A stretch of 64,000 bases of DNA from Hemerocallis citrina (Eukaryota > Streptophyta > Magnoliopsida > Asparagales > Asphodelaceae), in the NCBI GenBank assembly GCA_017893485.1, contig CM030364.1:203976827-204040826 (forward strand). The letters are read 5' to 3'. The translations under genes and the position numbers were made by a program. The number at the start of each line of letters is the position of its first letter. Position 1 is the first letter of the stretch. Below, in pieces: positions 1-12,628 of this stretch. Below the pieces are notes generated by a model. It saw only the letters and a program-made list of their open reading frames with translations. It was not told where the DNA came from and ran no database searches.

Positions 1-1484
1 TACAAGCATCGTCCAGGATAGCTATTCCAGTAGCCTAGTTATCTTTATTTCAACAATTTTATTTGTTTTTGGCAATTTTAGTCATATGTAGTAGTTTTAC
101 GATTTACACCATTTATTCTATGCATTAGGATATTTGGGAGATTTGTATTGAGATTTGTTTTGAGTCTGTATATAGGCCTCTAGATTAATGAAAACATTAT
201 GCTATTATTGATTAAAAAAAATTTATTGTGTGCTGAGTTGTTGCCCTTCATTCTCCTTTTGTATGTGCGAGACCATAAGAGAACATTAGGGTTTGTGAGA
301 AATTCTAAGAAAGTATTAGGGTTTGTGAGAAGCTCTAACTACACCCCAAATTCCCAATTTTATCCTAAACCCTAACCCTAATACCCCACCTCTCTCTAGC
401 CGCCACCAATCCCGCTTCTATTCTTCTTACCTTCTTCTTTGTTGAATCCGAACCGAACAACACCTCCCCTTCCCTCTCGTCGCCTGACCATCCCCTACAC
501 ATCTCCCCTAGTTTCCAGATGTCGCCGCCGTCCCCCGATCCCCCCTCTCCCTTCACCGACCAAACCCTTGCCACCTCTCCTTGCCCACCCTCGATGCCTC
601 CAGAACCCCGACGAACACCTCGCCCATCTCCTTGCTGCCTGTACCCCCATCGAAGCCTTTGCCACCCGCCAGGTCACAGCAACCGACCACCTCTTCTGTT
701 GCCGATGGCCCCGCCTTGCTGCACAATCATCGGAGCCACCCCCGTCAGCTGTTACTTCGATCCCGATTGCTCTTCAGCTCCAATCCAAGCTTTTGGCAAC
801 CTCCTCTCCATTGCTACACTGTCCACGAACCCGATATTTAATTTCCACTCTTCAATTATTTGTGATACTACTTTATCATCTCTAGAATATTATCTGAATT
901 ATATGTCATCCACAAATATTGAGTGTGTGTGCTTCTACTTTCTAATTAGAGTACAGATTATTATTGCATATCTTACATGCTAAGAACGATTAAGTATAAT
1001 TGTTGATTGTTAGGCAAGAATTTTTAATTGGGTTTGTTAACTTATTTCAATTCTTAAAAATCCGTCAAACCAATTATTAGTTTTAATTTCTAACTTGGTC
1101 GGCATTACATGTTGGTAAACTTAATCTTTTAATATTCTTGAAAATTCTCTACCTAGGGTTAAGTTTACATCACAAGGGCATGATAAATAATCTTTGGTTT
1201 GTCTTGTTTCACTCTATTAATTGAAGATATGTCCTTTTCTACATGGAAGCTTTCTCAAGCTCACAGCCTAATACAAATACTGTCTTGCTCATCTAGAGCT
1301 AATCTAATTTAAATAGGGTTTGAGAATGCTCCATAGAGCAAACGAACAATTTCATGGTCAGTCTGTAACAGGTAAAACCGCCAACCTCATCAGGCATGCA
1401 GCTTGTACTCATACAATTATGATGCTATGGGAACAGCCTTTCATTTTGTCCTTCTTCAAAGATTGTTTTCTCCTGTCTTTACAG
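1..1484. other. Non-coding upstream stretch, possible old LTR remnant
   Basis: I see no convincing exon here. Bases 1-235 are AT-rich and end in a motif (GTATATAGGCCTCTAGATTAATGAAAAC) broken here only as a description of an LTR R/U5-like tail. Bases 240-340 hold a short duplication of the phrase TTAGGGTTTGTGAGA. Bases 380-830 are pyrimidine-rich and C-rich and give proline-rich open frames on both strands, which looks like a GC-rich leader rather than protein; similar leaders occur in the LTRs at 27 kb and 31 kb. Bases 840-1480 are AT-rich, intron-like sequence. The stretch is probably an intron, or an insertion in an intron, of the gene that follows. Confidence 0.35.
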
Positions 1485-4400
1485 CGTGTAGGATTTGTTT
1501 TGGTTAGAGCCTATTTATTTGAATATTTATGCATCAACTTGGGCATGAAGGTTATTGGATTACATGGTGGTGCTTTGCTTGGGGTTGCATACCGGACATC
1601 TCGGAGGATTAGCCCTGGGGCTGCTGCTGGTATTTCAAGTATTCAATCAATGCCATTATCAGGCTTCGGTAATAGTGGGGTTATCTCATCATTTACTGGA
1701 ACTGATGAAAGGTCTTCAGCTGTTGAGGCAGCATCTCAAAACTTCCAGTTGTACAGGTGAGAGATGCTTGGTGATTTTAGAATTTGGTGATTTTAGAATT
1801 TACTTCTTGTTCCTTAACTAATTCTAAGGAGCTTATGATTATCTTTCTTTCTTTGTGTATTATTAAGTTCAACAAATTTGTAGTTTTGTCCTTTTTTTTT
1901 TCCTTTCCCTGTTTCTAAAAGAGGACTTCATAGTCTGTTCTATTTTGACTTTCATACTTTGCTTTGCAATCTTATTAGCATTATAATGTTGCAGTTGGGA
2001 AACTTTCCAACCTGTAAGCGGCCTTCTTTCACAGCCAGAGTGGACCGCATGGGATCAGACAGTTGAGTACTGTGCTTTCGCATACCATCAGTATATTGTA
2101 ATATCTTCCCTGCGCCCTCAGTATAGATATCTTGGGGATGTGGCAATCCCATTAGCTACTAGTGCTGTTTGGCATCGCAGGCAACTGTTTGTCGTCACAC
2201 CAACTACCATAGAGTAAGAGACAATTCCATTCTAATAAAAATACCATACTTTGAGTTGGTTATGTATTTTTTTCAAGTTAATTCATACATTACATGTGTG
2301 GACATGCATATTTTATATAGCAGCTTAGATGCAAGCTTTGAAAATTTTCAATAAAATTGAAAAAAAGTTTTCTTTTTCAGTAGACTTGTGATGTAGTGAG
2401 ATTGTGAGAATGCTTTCACTTTGAAAGAGGCACCCACTTTTATGGTAGTGGCAGAAAATAACTGGAAAGATTCTAAGGTATGAAAGCTGTGAGATACTGA
2501 GGCAAGTGGAGATGAGATGATGGTTACGGCTGGCTTTGACCTCTAGCCTGATGTCAATAATGGGATCGATTGTGATTGTAAAAATTTAAAAGGCCTTTTG
2601 TTTTGGTTAAATTCAATATTTAAGGTATGATATGATTTGCAGTTATGCTTGAACACCTTTAGTTAGCTCAAGCTTTGTGTGATTGTGAAAGCCAAAAGCA
2701 TGACCTTTGTAGCTTATACACAGAGGATCTTCTTCTTAAAACACTTCTTTAGTAGGACTCACATCAGAAATCCACTTAAATCATGTAACAATTATATGGT
2801 CAGACTGAAAATGCTGTGCAGAATAAATGTTCTCTTATTAGTATCTATACGAGCAACCTAATTGGGGGCCGTACTCCGCTGGATGATTTTATTTGCTACT
2901 TTGGTAAGAAATGGAGATTAGCCTTAAATCTTCCATTTAATATCATGTTAGGGTTAGCTTGAGTATCTGTTTGATCTTCCAACAGATATGATCTCTCTGA
3001 ATGGTAGTCCTGTTGCAAAATATATAAATAAATGCATATGGCTCAGTGCAATCTGTCTTCGCGGTAACTGGTTATGTTGGAAAAGATTATTATAGTTGTT
3101 GTATGGTGTTAGACAATTATGATATGCCTAATAAATCTACTATGCTTCATGAATATTCTTGGTTAAATTTTTGGATCTCTGGCTATAATAGGTAACAGAA
3201 TCAACTCAGTCCAGTTAACCTATACAGTATACATCTTATACCATGCGTGCAGATTTATAGATACTTAGTTTCTTACTGCTGCATCTAGTTGCTTAACCTT
3301 TGGTTCTCTTGCCAGATGTGTTTTTGTTGATGCTGGAGTTGCATCTATTGATCTTGAAACAAAAAGGAGAAAAGAAGAAATGAAAGCCAAAGAAGCTCAA
3401 AGCAGAGCGGTAGCTGAGCATGGGGAATTAGCACTTATTACTGTTGATACTCCACAAGTTTCAACAAATGAAAGGGTGCCACTCAGACCTCCAATGTTGC
3501 AGGTAGTTATTTCCTTTTCTTGTAGTTCTCGTTGTGGCCAAAGTTTTTACTAAGTAATACCAGTAGCAGTTGGTAAATCAGAACCATTATCAGGAATATT
3601 TAGAATCACGCTTAAATGACATCTGATAATCAATTTCTGTATTTATCCTCTAATTTTCTCTTACAAGGTGCATGATCTAGGTCTAGCCTTCCAAAAGGGC
3701 CACCTATGCTAGTTCAAGCTTCTGATTGTTTTGAACCATGGAACTAAACATGGTATTTTCAAAGGAAAATTGCTCTAAAACCCACTTGTATTTATACCTA
3801 CGTATCTTAAAGCTTGTGGATGTACCCAACTCTTTTTTTTCCTTTATGCGCACCATACCATGTGAGAATATATCAAACTTGGTATTCCTGATAATCCGAA
3901 AATTGACAGTATATATCCCCAACTTGATGGTATTTATCATATATCCCAAAACTGTTGATATGTATCCCAAAGTTGATGGCATATAATATAAACCGGAGGT
4001 GATGAATGATGATATTTATCCCCAAGCTCATGATATATATTTCCACGTTTTGATATAAATTAGTGTAGATTTCCAGTATATGTAGTAAAGTGCATATACT
4101 CAAGATTTAAACTGCATAGGTATCAAACAAGTGGGTATCAAAATAGGGGCATAAAAGCAATTTTCCCTACCTTCAGTTTATATCACTGAATTCCCTTATT
4201 TATCCTTTGTTTTTAGAACTACTTGTATATGTTCGTAAGTTAGATATATGTCATAGACCAATGAGGATGAACAATTGCATTGATTTAGGAGTACTATATA
4301 CATATTTTTCTTTTAGTTATTGTTATTCAAAGTGAGTTACTTTGTGTTAAGTTAGCAACTAACTGGAATTGTTTTACCAAACTAAAACTAACTGGAATTG

Positions 4401-7400
4401 TTTTACCATACATAGAGAATTTGTAATCTTCATTTTTCTCTGGTCTTTTAGAATGCTGATGTCTGGACTCATATTCTTATTTCAGGTAGTTCGGTTAGCC
4501 TCATTTCAACATGCTCCTTCTATACCACCATTTATAGCAATGCCAAGGCAGTCCAGAATAGATGGGGAGGATATAATTAGCCAAAGAGAGGCAGAAGATA
4601 GAAAAGTTAGTGAAGTTGCAGTTGCCGGTGGAGGGGTCTCCGTAGCAGTCACCCGTTTTCCTCATGAGCAAAAACGCCCTATTGGACCTCTCGTAGTTGT
4701 TGGTGTCAGAGATGGAGTCCTTTGGCTCATTGACAGGTACCTGGATCATTAGCACTGTTAGAACTTATGAATGCATCCAGTAGTCATTAAACTTTTTTGA
4801 CAAATTATAATCTGTCATGGAATGCTATTGTAGTCATACGCAGTAATGGTATATAGGTTACTAGTACAGATCTACACAGTTACTATGATCCCTTTTTTGT
4901 TTGGCTGGAACTTTGGATACTGTTCATAAAACATATCCGCTAATACAAAATGTTGTACCCTCCACCCCCCCCCCCCCCCCCCCCCCCCAAACACACCCAC
5001 CCACCCACCCACCCACAACCACATACACACACGGTGACACCAAATGATATTTATTACTCCAGGTTAAAGTCAACTAATACACACAGTGACACCGTATTAT
5101 ATTTATTAATAATCAAGATTTATTTATTGCTCTATATTCTTACAAATTTCTCAAGCTCTAATCACGCAATATTGACATATTTTGCATACGTGACACAAAG
5201 TTGATAAGTTAGTGATGACATTTCTTGAAATATTTAAAATGGAGGAATCTATATCTTATTTTATTTATTAAAATTCATCACAATTTTGGCTTGTTTCAAA
5301 ATTTGGCTGGAAGAAAGATGACTGCGGATTAATCAAAAAACACCTCAGTCTACGTAAGAAAATATAATGGCAAGGTGAAATATGTATCTCTAAAATCTTA
5401 AAATATATATATGCTAAATCCCATAAGTATATTGTAAAGGCAGTGTTCGCAGTTTATTACTCAACCTTATAGCTGGCTATTGTATGTCTAGAGACTTCAT
5501 TTTTCTCTCCTGGTTTTTCTCTTGACTCACCAATTATGGTTTATATGCTTTCAAGTTATTTTGACAAAGTGGTTGTTCAGTGTGGATGCAATTGCAACTC
5601 CATTGCATTCAAAATTCAGTGTAAATGAATGTTGCATATAAGAGCAAGAGGTTGTAAGTAGTTACATCTTTAACTTGCAAAGCTTCTAAATGTTGCAACT
5701 GGTTCAATTGCACGATTCTAGACTTCTAGTTGCAAAGTAACCAAACACCCTGAAAATGATACCATTTTAATTGTATTTTCGTCATTGAAGGGTGTCCCAT
5801 TTCCTGCTTTATCTTCAGTAATCTACTTTTGCTTTAAGTCATGAAGCAGGCATCACAGTACCTAAACACCATTGAGTACTTACCGCTTTTGTGCTCTGAT
5901 GCTGGAAGCCTGCTCTGATACTTGATATATACTGTAGGTATATGTGTGCACATGCTTTGGCTCTCAGCCATCCTGGTATCCGTTGCCGTTGTTTAGCTGC
6001 CTATGGAGATGCTGTTAGTGCAGTGAAATGGTAATGCTGACAGAATGATACTATTGACTCTGGCTTCTTCAGAGGATATCCAATATTAAACATTCTTTAT
6101 ATCTTCAGGGCTGGTAGGCTCGGCCGTGAGCACCATGATGATCTGGCTCAATTCATGCTTGGAATGGGATATGCAACTGAAGCTCTCCATTTACCAGGAA
6201 TATCTAAGAGGTTTGTTATTGTACAAATACTTTTCTGCAACTGGTATTTCTCAAATGCATGTAAGATGCAGTAGTATTCTTCTGAGCAAGTTCTTAATAT
6301 CTTTGTGCTTAATTATCTTTTAATAAGATTAGATTTAGAAGCAACTGTGGTGAAGAATAGAGAGGCGGAGAAGAGGGATAAGTGGCAACTCTGCTAATAA
6401 ACACATACTCAATAATTTCTTAAATCATGGTACAGTTTTATTAAATGATCGAAAGGCCTTCAAACAGACATTACAATATTGTACTTCTTCATAATTAGCT
6501 AATTGTTTTTAACTACGGAATAAGTTAAACAGGTTTGCAAATGAAATAATCTCCTCGAGTATTTGGGTATCTGCCTAATAGTTCATTCCCATTATGTAGG
6601 GAGAGAATTTTTCTAGATCTTTTGGTTCCCCATCAAAGTGGCTTCATATATTAACATTATAATTCTGTGTCTCAGGTTGGAGTTTGACATGGCCATGCAG
6701 AGCAATGACTTGAAAAGAGCTCTTCAGTGCTTGTTGACAATGAGCAATAGCAGGGATGTTGTGCAAGAAAATGCCAGCACAGATATAGCTGAGATACTAA
6801 GTTTGACAGCGGCCAAGAAGGAAAATCTCGTGGATGCTGTCCAAGGAATCATGAAGTTTGCAAAGGAGTTTATGGATCTTATTGACGCAGCCGATGCCAC
6901 TGGACAATCCGATATTGCCCGTGAAGCGCTGAAGAGATTAGCAGCTGCAGGTTCTGTGAAAGGTGCCCTGCATGGTCACGTATTAAAAGGGGTAGCACTA
7001 CGGCTTGCCAATCACGGGGAACTGACACGACTTTCAGTATGCACCATTATCCCCCCCCTCCCCCCTTCCAGCTTCTTTTTCTGAAAAGTTATACACAATC
7101 AGCAATGGATTCCTAAAACTTCTGAACGTTGTTTTAGTATTGAGGAGTTGTTGTACATCACCCAAATTTGGTTAACATGGTTTCTAATATGATGGTTAAC
7201 ATTTTGCAGGTACTGGTAAATAATTTGATTGCAGCTGGACATGGGCGTGAAGCAGCTTTTGCAGCTGCAATTTTAGGAGATAATGCGTTAATGGAGAAGG
7301 CATGGCAAGACACTGGGATGCTTGCGGAGGCTGTACTCCATGCTCATGTAATCATCTTTACCTATATCCCTCATATTTGATAATAGCATACCGCCACTTC

Positions 7401-8867
7401 GAAAGTAGATCTTCAATGTGTTTATTGATTGTGATTGCCAAGAGCTTGGAGGAAATAAGAAAGGAAAAAAAAAACAACTTAAATACTAGAAAGTGCATGA
7501 CATCATCTTATTTACAGTTCATCTTGACAGTGTACTGCATGCCAAATTTGGCATTAGGATATGAATATTATTTGAGTGCTCTACTGATGGCCCAAAATAT
7601 AGGGAAGGAATACAAAATATAGGGAAGGAATAAGCAGCTCCCTCATAATATAATTATAACATATTTCCCATATCAAAGTAGAGCAATATGCCTGCAACGT
7701 CCTTCGTTGAAGGAAGAAAAGAAAAAAAAACTAGAGCTGTGTTTATTGATTGTGATTGCCGAAGAGTTGGGGGGAAATAAGAAAGGATAACAAAAACTAA
7801 ATATTAGAAAGTGCATCACGTTGTCTTATTTACAGTGTCATCTGGACAGTGTTTTGCACTTCAAATTTGGAATTAGGATATAAATACTTTTTTTTTGGAA
7901 GAAGGCTGTCGCCACACATGCACACCACTCACACACTCGCTACACATGCACACCACACACACTCACAATAATCCCATAATGAAGGGATGATGCAAGCGGG
8001 GATTGAACCCCCCGACCTCTTGCTCTGTAGCTCAGTAGCTAAGAGGCTTACCACTAAACCAGAGTGGCACTTGCGATATAAATACGTATTTGAGTGCTCT
8101 CATGATGGTCCAATATTAGTGAAACAATATGCAGATCCCTTACGGAGTTTATATTGCTATAAAAAACATTATAATTACATTTCACTAGTGAAACAGTATG
8201 TCTTAGTTTTCACCTTTTTTTAGCATAAAGATGGAATGCCATACTTTTTTTTGTTAAAAGATTGCATGCCATACTTAAAAGAGCAAAGCACATGTTTGTA
8301 TATAGGGAGTGAAAAGATAACTTTAGTAATCTTAACATTTCTTGTTTCGCTTGCCTTATCAACTCTTTGAAATTTTCTTTTCAATGCTCTCATATTTTTG
8401 TTAATTTTAGTGCAACATTGTCTTTTCCTTTTCGATTTTAATATCAGCAGAGGATTTCAAGTGTTTTATATTGCAAAATTTTTGTTTTTTAAAATGCCAC
8501 GAGAAAACCACCTAATTACTTACGTCGTTTGTTTGTGCATTGTTTATATCACTACTCTACTAATCCAAGTTCAGTTACATTATTTTTAACACGAAATCAT
8601 ATCCATGATTATTCATAATATAGTTAACACCCGTTTAAAATAGCTAGTTCTTCGATTGTATACAGATGGGTATTTGGTTAGCTAAATTGTCAGAATAGTT
8701 TTCTTTTTCATGATGCAATGTATTGTTGTGCAACTTAAAAATTTTTGCTTTATTTTGTATTGAACTACCACAATTTTATAGGAATATCAGAAGACTACCG
8801 TGAACTTGATTGATTGTATATTGGTACACACCTTTCTGAGAATTAAATCCTTGAATTTGTATTTATA

Positions 8868-8915
<48 letters not shown>

Positions 8916-9764
8916 TCTTCCCTCTTCCTAACTGGGTAAATTTGCGGATATAGATATTTGCAAATTTCAAATTTCACAAAGAGAGTTTGTTCATAATAAA
9001 GTTCGTGATAGTTTTTACTGTTTATCAACCTGCTACCTCAAAATTTAATTGAATGCCATATGCAAATTACCATATGCATCCCTCTTCACAAGTAACTTGT
9101 TGAACAATTTTTGCATGTTTTGTTTTATTTTTATTTTTTGCAACTCAATTCTTGCATGCTTTGTCTACACATTCTCTGACGATGTATTTTCCTTTTCCAG
9201 GCTCATGGTCGGCCTACATTGAGGACCCTGGCCCAAGAATGGAACAAAATGCTACAGAAAGAGCTTGAACCCACTGCCTCTGTCAAAACCGATGCAGCTG
9301 CTGCATTCTTAGCCTCTCTCGAGGAGCCCAAACTCACCGCTTTATCTGAAGCCGGTAAAAAACCACCCATCGAAATCCTACCCCCCGGCATGGCATCCTT
9401 GACTGCTCCTGCCATTGTAATCAAGAAACCAGCAGCCATAGCAGCCATTTCCTCCACTCCTGCTGCTCCCGGCCCGGTGTTGGAAGCTGCCCCGCCTACC
9501 GCTGCTCCTGGTGAGGAGCAACCAGCCATTGTGACTTCTGAGCAACCAGGCGAGCAACCCAGCCCAACCACTACCCTGAACCCAGATACAGAGAGCAATT
9601 CAAACCCAGATCAATCGAGTAGTCCAAAACCGGATGTGGATAGCAGTCAGGATGCTGCTACTGCTGCTGCTGCTACTCCGCTTCCAGAGAGTAGTCCGAC
9701 TGCAAATGCTGTAGACTCTGAGTTGCCGCCCCCTAGTTTAGACACTACAGAGGCCGCTGCTTAA
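1485..9764 (+). CDS. TWD40-2: TPLATE-complex subunit TWD40-2 (TSET/TTRAY-type), 3' part of gene, nine exons
   Basis: The conceptual protein matches, from memory of the family, the C-terminal half of Arabidopsis TWD40-2 (At5g24710), a WD40/alpha-solenoid subunit of the TPLATE (TSET) complex that acts in clathrin-mediated endocytosis at the plasma membrane. Exons follow GT-AG rules with conserved phase: about 1485-1756 (start uncertain; family-like coding is clear from about 1546), 1995-2213, 3316-3502, 4486-4736, 5938-6030, 6109-6210, 6676-7036, 7210-7347 and 9201-9764 (stop at the end). Landmarks are LLGVAYRTSRRISPG in exon 1, LRPQYRYLGDVAI in exon 2, VGVRDGVLWLIDRYMCAHA across exons 4-5, FMLGMGYATEALHLPGISKR in exon 6, and KKPPIEILPPGM followed by a Pro/Ala/Ser-rich tail in exon 9. 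These give about 700 residues; the N-terminal WD40 propellers lie before the window. No break was seen, so the gene looks functional. TWD40-1 is a less likely alternative. Confidence 0.86.
3870..4085. repeat. Degenerate AT-rich short tandem motif in intron 3
   Basis: The intron between 3503 and 4485 contains several diverged copies of a phrase like TATCCCAAAGTTGATGGTAT, spaced about 25-40 bp apart. No coding or element ends were seen around it. It is probably an old minisatellite. Confidence 0.45.
4965..5032. repeat. Poly-C run and CACC microsatellite in intron 4
   Basis: Twenty-four C in a row (4965-4988) are followed by ACCC/CACC repeats and CA-rich sequence. The rest of this 1.2-kb intron (4737-5937) is AT-rich and shows no recognisable element. 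Confidence 0.9.
7418..8118 (+). repeat. Diverged tandem duplication (about 200-bp unit) in the last intron
   Basis: The block beginning GTGTTTATTGATTGTGATTG near 7418 and ending in TTTGAGTGCTCT plus GATGG near 7595 recurs from about 7738 to 8118. Shared phrases include AGAAAGTGCAT, CTTATTTACAGT and TTTGAGTGCTC. The second copy is longer because a SINE lies inside it (7888-8074). The two copies differ at many bases, so the duplication is older than the SINE insertion. Confidence 0.8.
7888..8074 (-). mobile_element. tRNA-derived SINE with 11-bp TSD
   Basis: Read on the minus strand, the element starts at 8074 with a tRNA-like head. It carries an A-box-like TGGTTTAGTGGTAAG and a B-box-like GGTTCAATCCC, the internal RNA polymerase III promoter of SINEs. 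A GT-rich body follows and the element ends in a run of A (poly-T on the + strand from 7888). The direct repeat GATATAAATAC flanks it at 7877-7887 and 8075-8085. The first copy of the surrounding tandem duplication serves as a diverged empty site. Length is about 187 bp. The exact SINE family cannot be named without a search. Confidence 0.85.
8869..8913. repeat. 45-base poly-C run in the last intron
   Basis: An uninterrupted run of 45 C lies within the long last intron (7348-9200). The remaining intron sequence is AT-rich and without another recognisable element. Runs of this length are unstable, so the exact number may reflect the assembly. Confidence 0.9.
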
Positions 9765-10364
9765 TCCTTTTCTTCTTCCTCTTGTTTAGTTTTGTGATAG
9801 CTGAGTTTGTTGATTCTGAAATCTTGTCGCAGTGTAAATGTTCATGTTGTACTTTATTGTTGATCAAGAGAAGGTGAGTTAACACCGTTGCCTGGTGTTA
9901 TGGCAGATATAGCAAGATTCCTGTCATTTTTTGTTTTGTTGGATGGTGTACATGAGATGTGCGATTAATTTTTTCATGATAATAGTTTTACCTTGTTTAA
10001 TGTATTTAAGTTAGTCCAAGGATCTCTCCCACACCCAAAGAAAGTTTGTTTTGTACTACCGCAACAATTGGTTTGAGGTATAAATGTGATCAAATGTCTG
10101 TACTGTACTATTATGGATGTACAGAACAGTGGTGTATTCAGATTGCTTGAATGTCCGATATGTGATTGTATTTAGAAGCAGATTCCAAATAATGATATGT
10201 AAGTTGACAAATATGGTTGTGATTGTTTGAATGTCTTATATTTGATTAAACCCTTGACCTGCATCTAGTACTTTTTAATTTACAAAATGAGACCTGGATA
10301 TATTGTTGGAGAACAAGTTTGAAAATAGAACCAAATCGAGACCGATCAAATTGGGTACGAATCT
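9765..10364 (+). other. 3' UTR and downstream flank of TWD40-2
   Basis: TC-rich and T-rich sequence follows the stop codon, as expected for a plant 3' UTR; no single polyadenylation signal can be chosen. A short imperfect duplication (TTGAATGTC followed by a TATTTGATT-like phrase) occurs near 10145 and 10225. No gene was seen. Confidence 0.5.
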
Positions 10365-10367
10365 TAA

Positions 10368-11908
10368 CGTCCTGTTTGGTTGGAGGGGAGGGGAGGGGAC
10401 GGGAGGGATTTTTTAAAATATTTCATGTTTGGTTCATTTTTTAGGAGGGGAGGGGAGGGGAATGGAGGGGAGCAAAATTGCTCCTGAGCCAATTTTGGCT
10501 CCTCTCCAATATTGGGGGGATTTAGAGAGGAGAGAAGGTAGGTCTAAATTTTTTTTAAAAGTGATAGGACAAAATTATCGTGGATAATATTGTGAAATAC
10601 AAAATTGCCCTTTTTAGATCTATAAATATTAATCTAAAACTAAACCCTAATATCAAATGCCATTACAAACACGCGCTTCTATCTCCCCCAAAAACGGACA
10701 CCCTCTTCGTTTCAACTAGGGTTCGAGTTTTTTTTTTAATCAGTAAGCATTCTCCTTCTCTGATTTTGTTATCATGATGGTTACCTGTAATCATGGAGTT
10801 TTCTTAATCATCGTAATTTTTCTCATCCAAAGTTTTCTTAATCGCGTAATTTTTCTTAATAACGTAATTCTACAGTTCGAAATGAGCGTTATCCTCAAAC
10901 TATCTTATTCATGAGTAACATCCTTGTAATCATGATTTTTAAAATTATATTATTCTGTTTGAAAATGAGTGATATCTTGTCAATCATGGAGTTTTCTTAA
11001 TCATCGCAATTTTTCTCATCCAAAGTTTTCTTAATCATGTAATCACGTAAGTTTTCTTAATCATGTCATTCTACAGTTCGAAATGAGTGTTATCCTCAAA
11101 CTATCTTATTCATGAGTAGCATCCCTATAATCATGATTTTAAAAATTATATTATACTGTTTGAACACGAGTGCTATCCTACCATTATCTTATTCATTCAT
11201 TCATGAGTGTTATAAGGTAATCATATAATTCATGAGTGCTATATGATTACAGGTTCCAGATTCATTCATTCATTCATGAGTGCTATAAGGAAAGATTACG
11301 AAATCTATTAAACTGTTTGGGACTATTACACTGTTTGTGATTATTAAACTGTAGGAAAGACTACTTAATCAGGTTGAAAAATTGTTTGTGATTATCAAGC
11401 TGTTTGTTTGACTAATTTTTTTTATATAATTATTAAACTATTTGTGACTCAAACAAAAACAGAAAAATTGAAATTTCCAACAATCAATATAATCACTGTT
11501 CGCTCATTTGCTACATACCCTATTGCTTTTACTTTTCCATCTATTGTATGTTTAGATTTAGTTATGTATCTTCAAATTTCATTTGGTTTTGAGATTTCTA
11601 GTGGACATAATGTTTCATTCTAATTTAATTTTGTAAATATTTTATTGTGTTAGATGGATCATCAAGATTGGAAAATAACAATCAATAGATGGTTTGATTT
11701 GCGCCGAAGAGCTGTAGCTCAGTTCATATGTGCTGTTGTTTAAAAGGGTATAAAAGTAATTTAATTATAAAATCTCTTTCCTCCCCTTGTGAACCAAACA
11801 ATAAGATAATTATTTTCCCTCCCCTCCCATTCCCTTCTCTTCTCGAACCAAACAGAAAATAAGATTAAAATCCCTCCCCCCCATCCCTCCTTTGAACCAA
11901 ACAGTGCC
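10368..11908. mobile_element. PIF/Harbinger-like DNA transposon, probably non-autonomous
   Basis: The left end CGTCCTGTTTGGTTGGAGGG and the inverted right end (GGCACTGTTTGGTTCAAAGG on the minus strand) form terminal inverted repeats. Both sides are flanked by TAA (10365-10367 and 11909-11911), the target duplication usual for PIF/Harbinger (Tourist-type) elements. The subterminal regions are rich in GGGAGGGG on the left and CCCTCCCC on the right. Inside is a direct repeat of about 193 bp (units from 10789 and 10982, each with ATCATGGAGTTTTCTTAATC). A short open phrase at about 11652 (Met-Asp-His-Gln-Asp-Trp...) could be the start of a lost transposase. No complete transposase is present. Confidence 0.75.
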
Positions 11909-11911
11909 TAA

Positions 11912-12628
11912 AGCTATTGAGGGTAAGACGGTAAAATTTAGCAGATATGGGCCCGTAAGAGAAAGTTGGGTCTCTTTTAGACCCAACAATTCAAAATAGG
12001 CTTATCATACTGGGTTGCCATAATAGTCCAACATGTAGGAGCTCAGGTTTATCCAAAGTTGTCATCTTAAATTCTCTATTTCTTGAAAATAACAACTTCT
12101 ATATCTTCGTGAAAAATATAGTCAATCAATGCAAAAGTAACCCTATCTCTTCGTGAAGAAAGGAATAACCATCTTATCGAAACTCCGGAAAGTAGAGATA
12201 AATCAAATATCATGAAATTGGCCCCTAGAAACTATAAATACCTTGTGACTTCTTCATAAACAAGGTAATCACAATTTTTACTCACAAAAGTCTTTATATA
12301 TTCTGAGTTTTCTGACTTGGGCGCTAGAGGGTTTGTTGTCGGAGCCAACCCCGGTGTTTTAGACTGTTTTGCAGGTCAATCAGACCGATCAAAAACCATT
12401 CAAATCAGATCCAATTGTCTACGACAGTCAGTTTCAAAGTCAAGACTAGTTTACGGCGATCAACGCTGACGAAACGAAAATGTCAGATCTTTTATTGTTT
12501 ACCATAAAAATAACTCACAATATCTTTTTGCTCCCACATAAAATAGCAGCAATAGATTGTGGCCGTATGTGGGAAACAAAAAAGAAATCCGACCAAACTT
12601 TGCTAGTAAAAAAATATTTTTTCCAGCC
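11912..12628 (+). mobile_element. Probable 5' LTR and leader of Tat-lineage gypsy element
   Basis: This stretch precedes the gag of the Tat element. It has a TATA-like CTATAAATACC near 12231. Near 12310-12375 it carries a U5-like phrase (TTTTCTGACTTGGGCGC, then GTCGGAGCCAACCCCGGTG and TTTTGCAGGTC) that resembles the 3' end of Tat LTRs. The exact LTR start and the primer-binding site were not found, and no matching 3' LTR was seen in the window. Confidence 0.45.

Noticed and set aside
439..983. Three overlapping proline/serine-rich open frames on the + strand
   Set aside because: They arise from a pyrimidine-rich leader-like segment, are open in several frames at once and show no domain.
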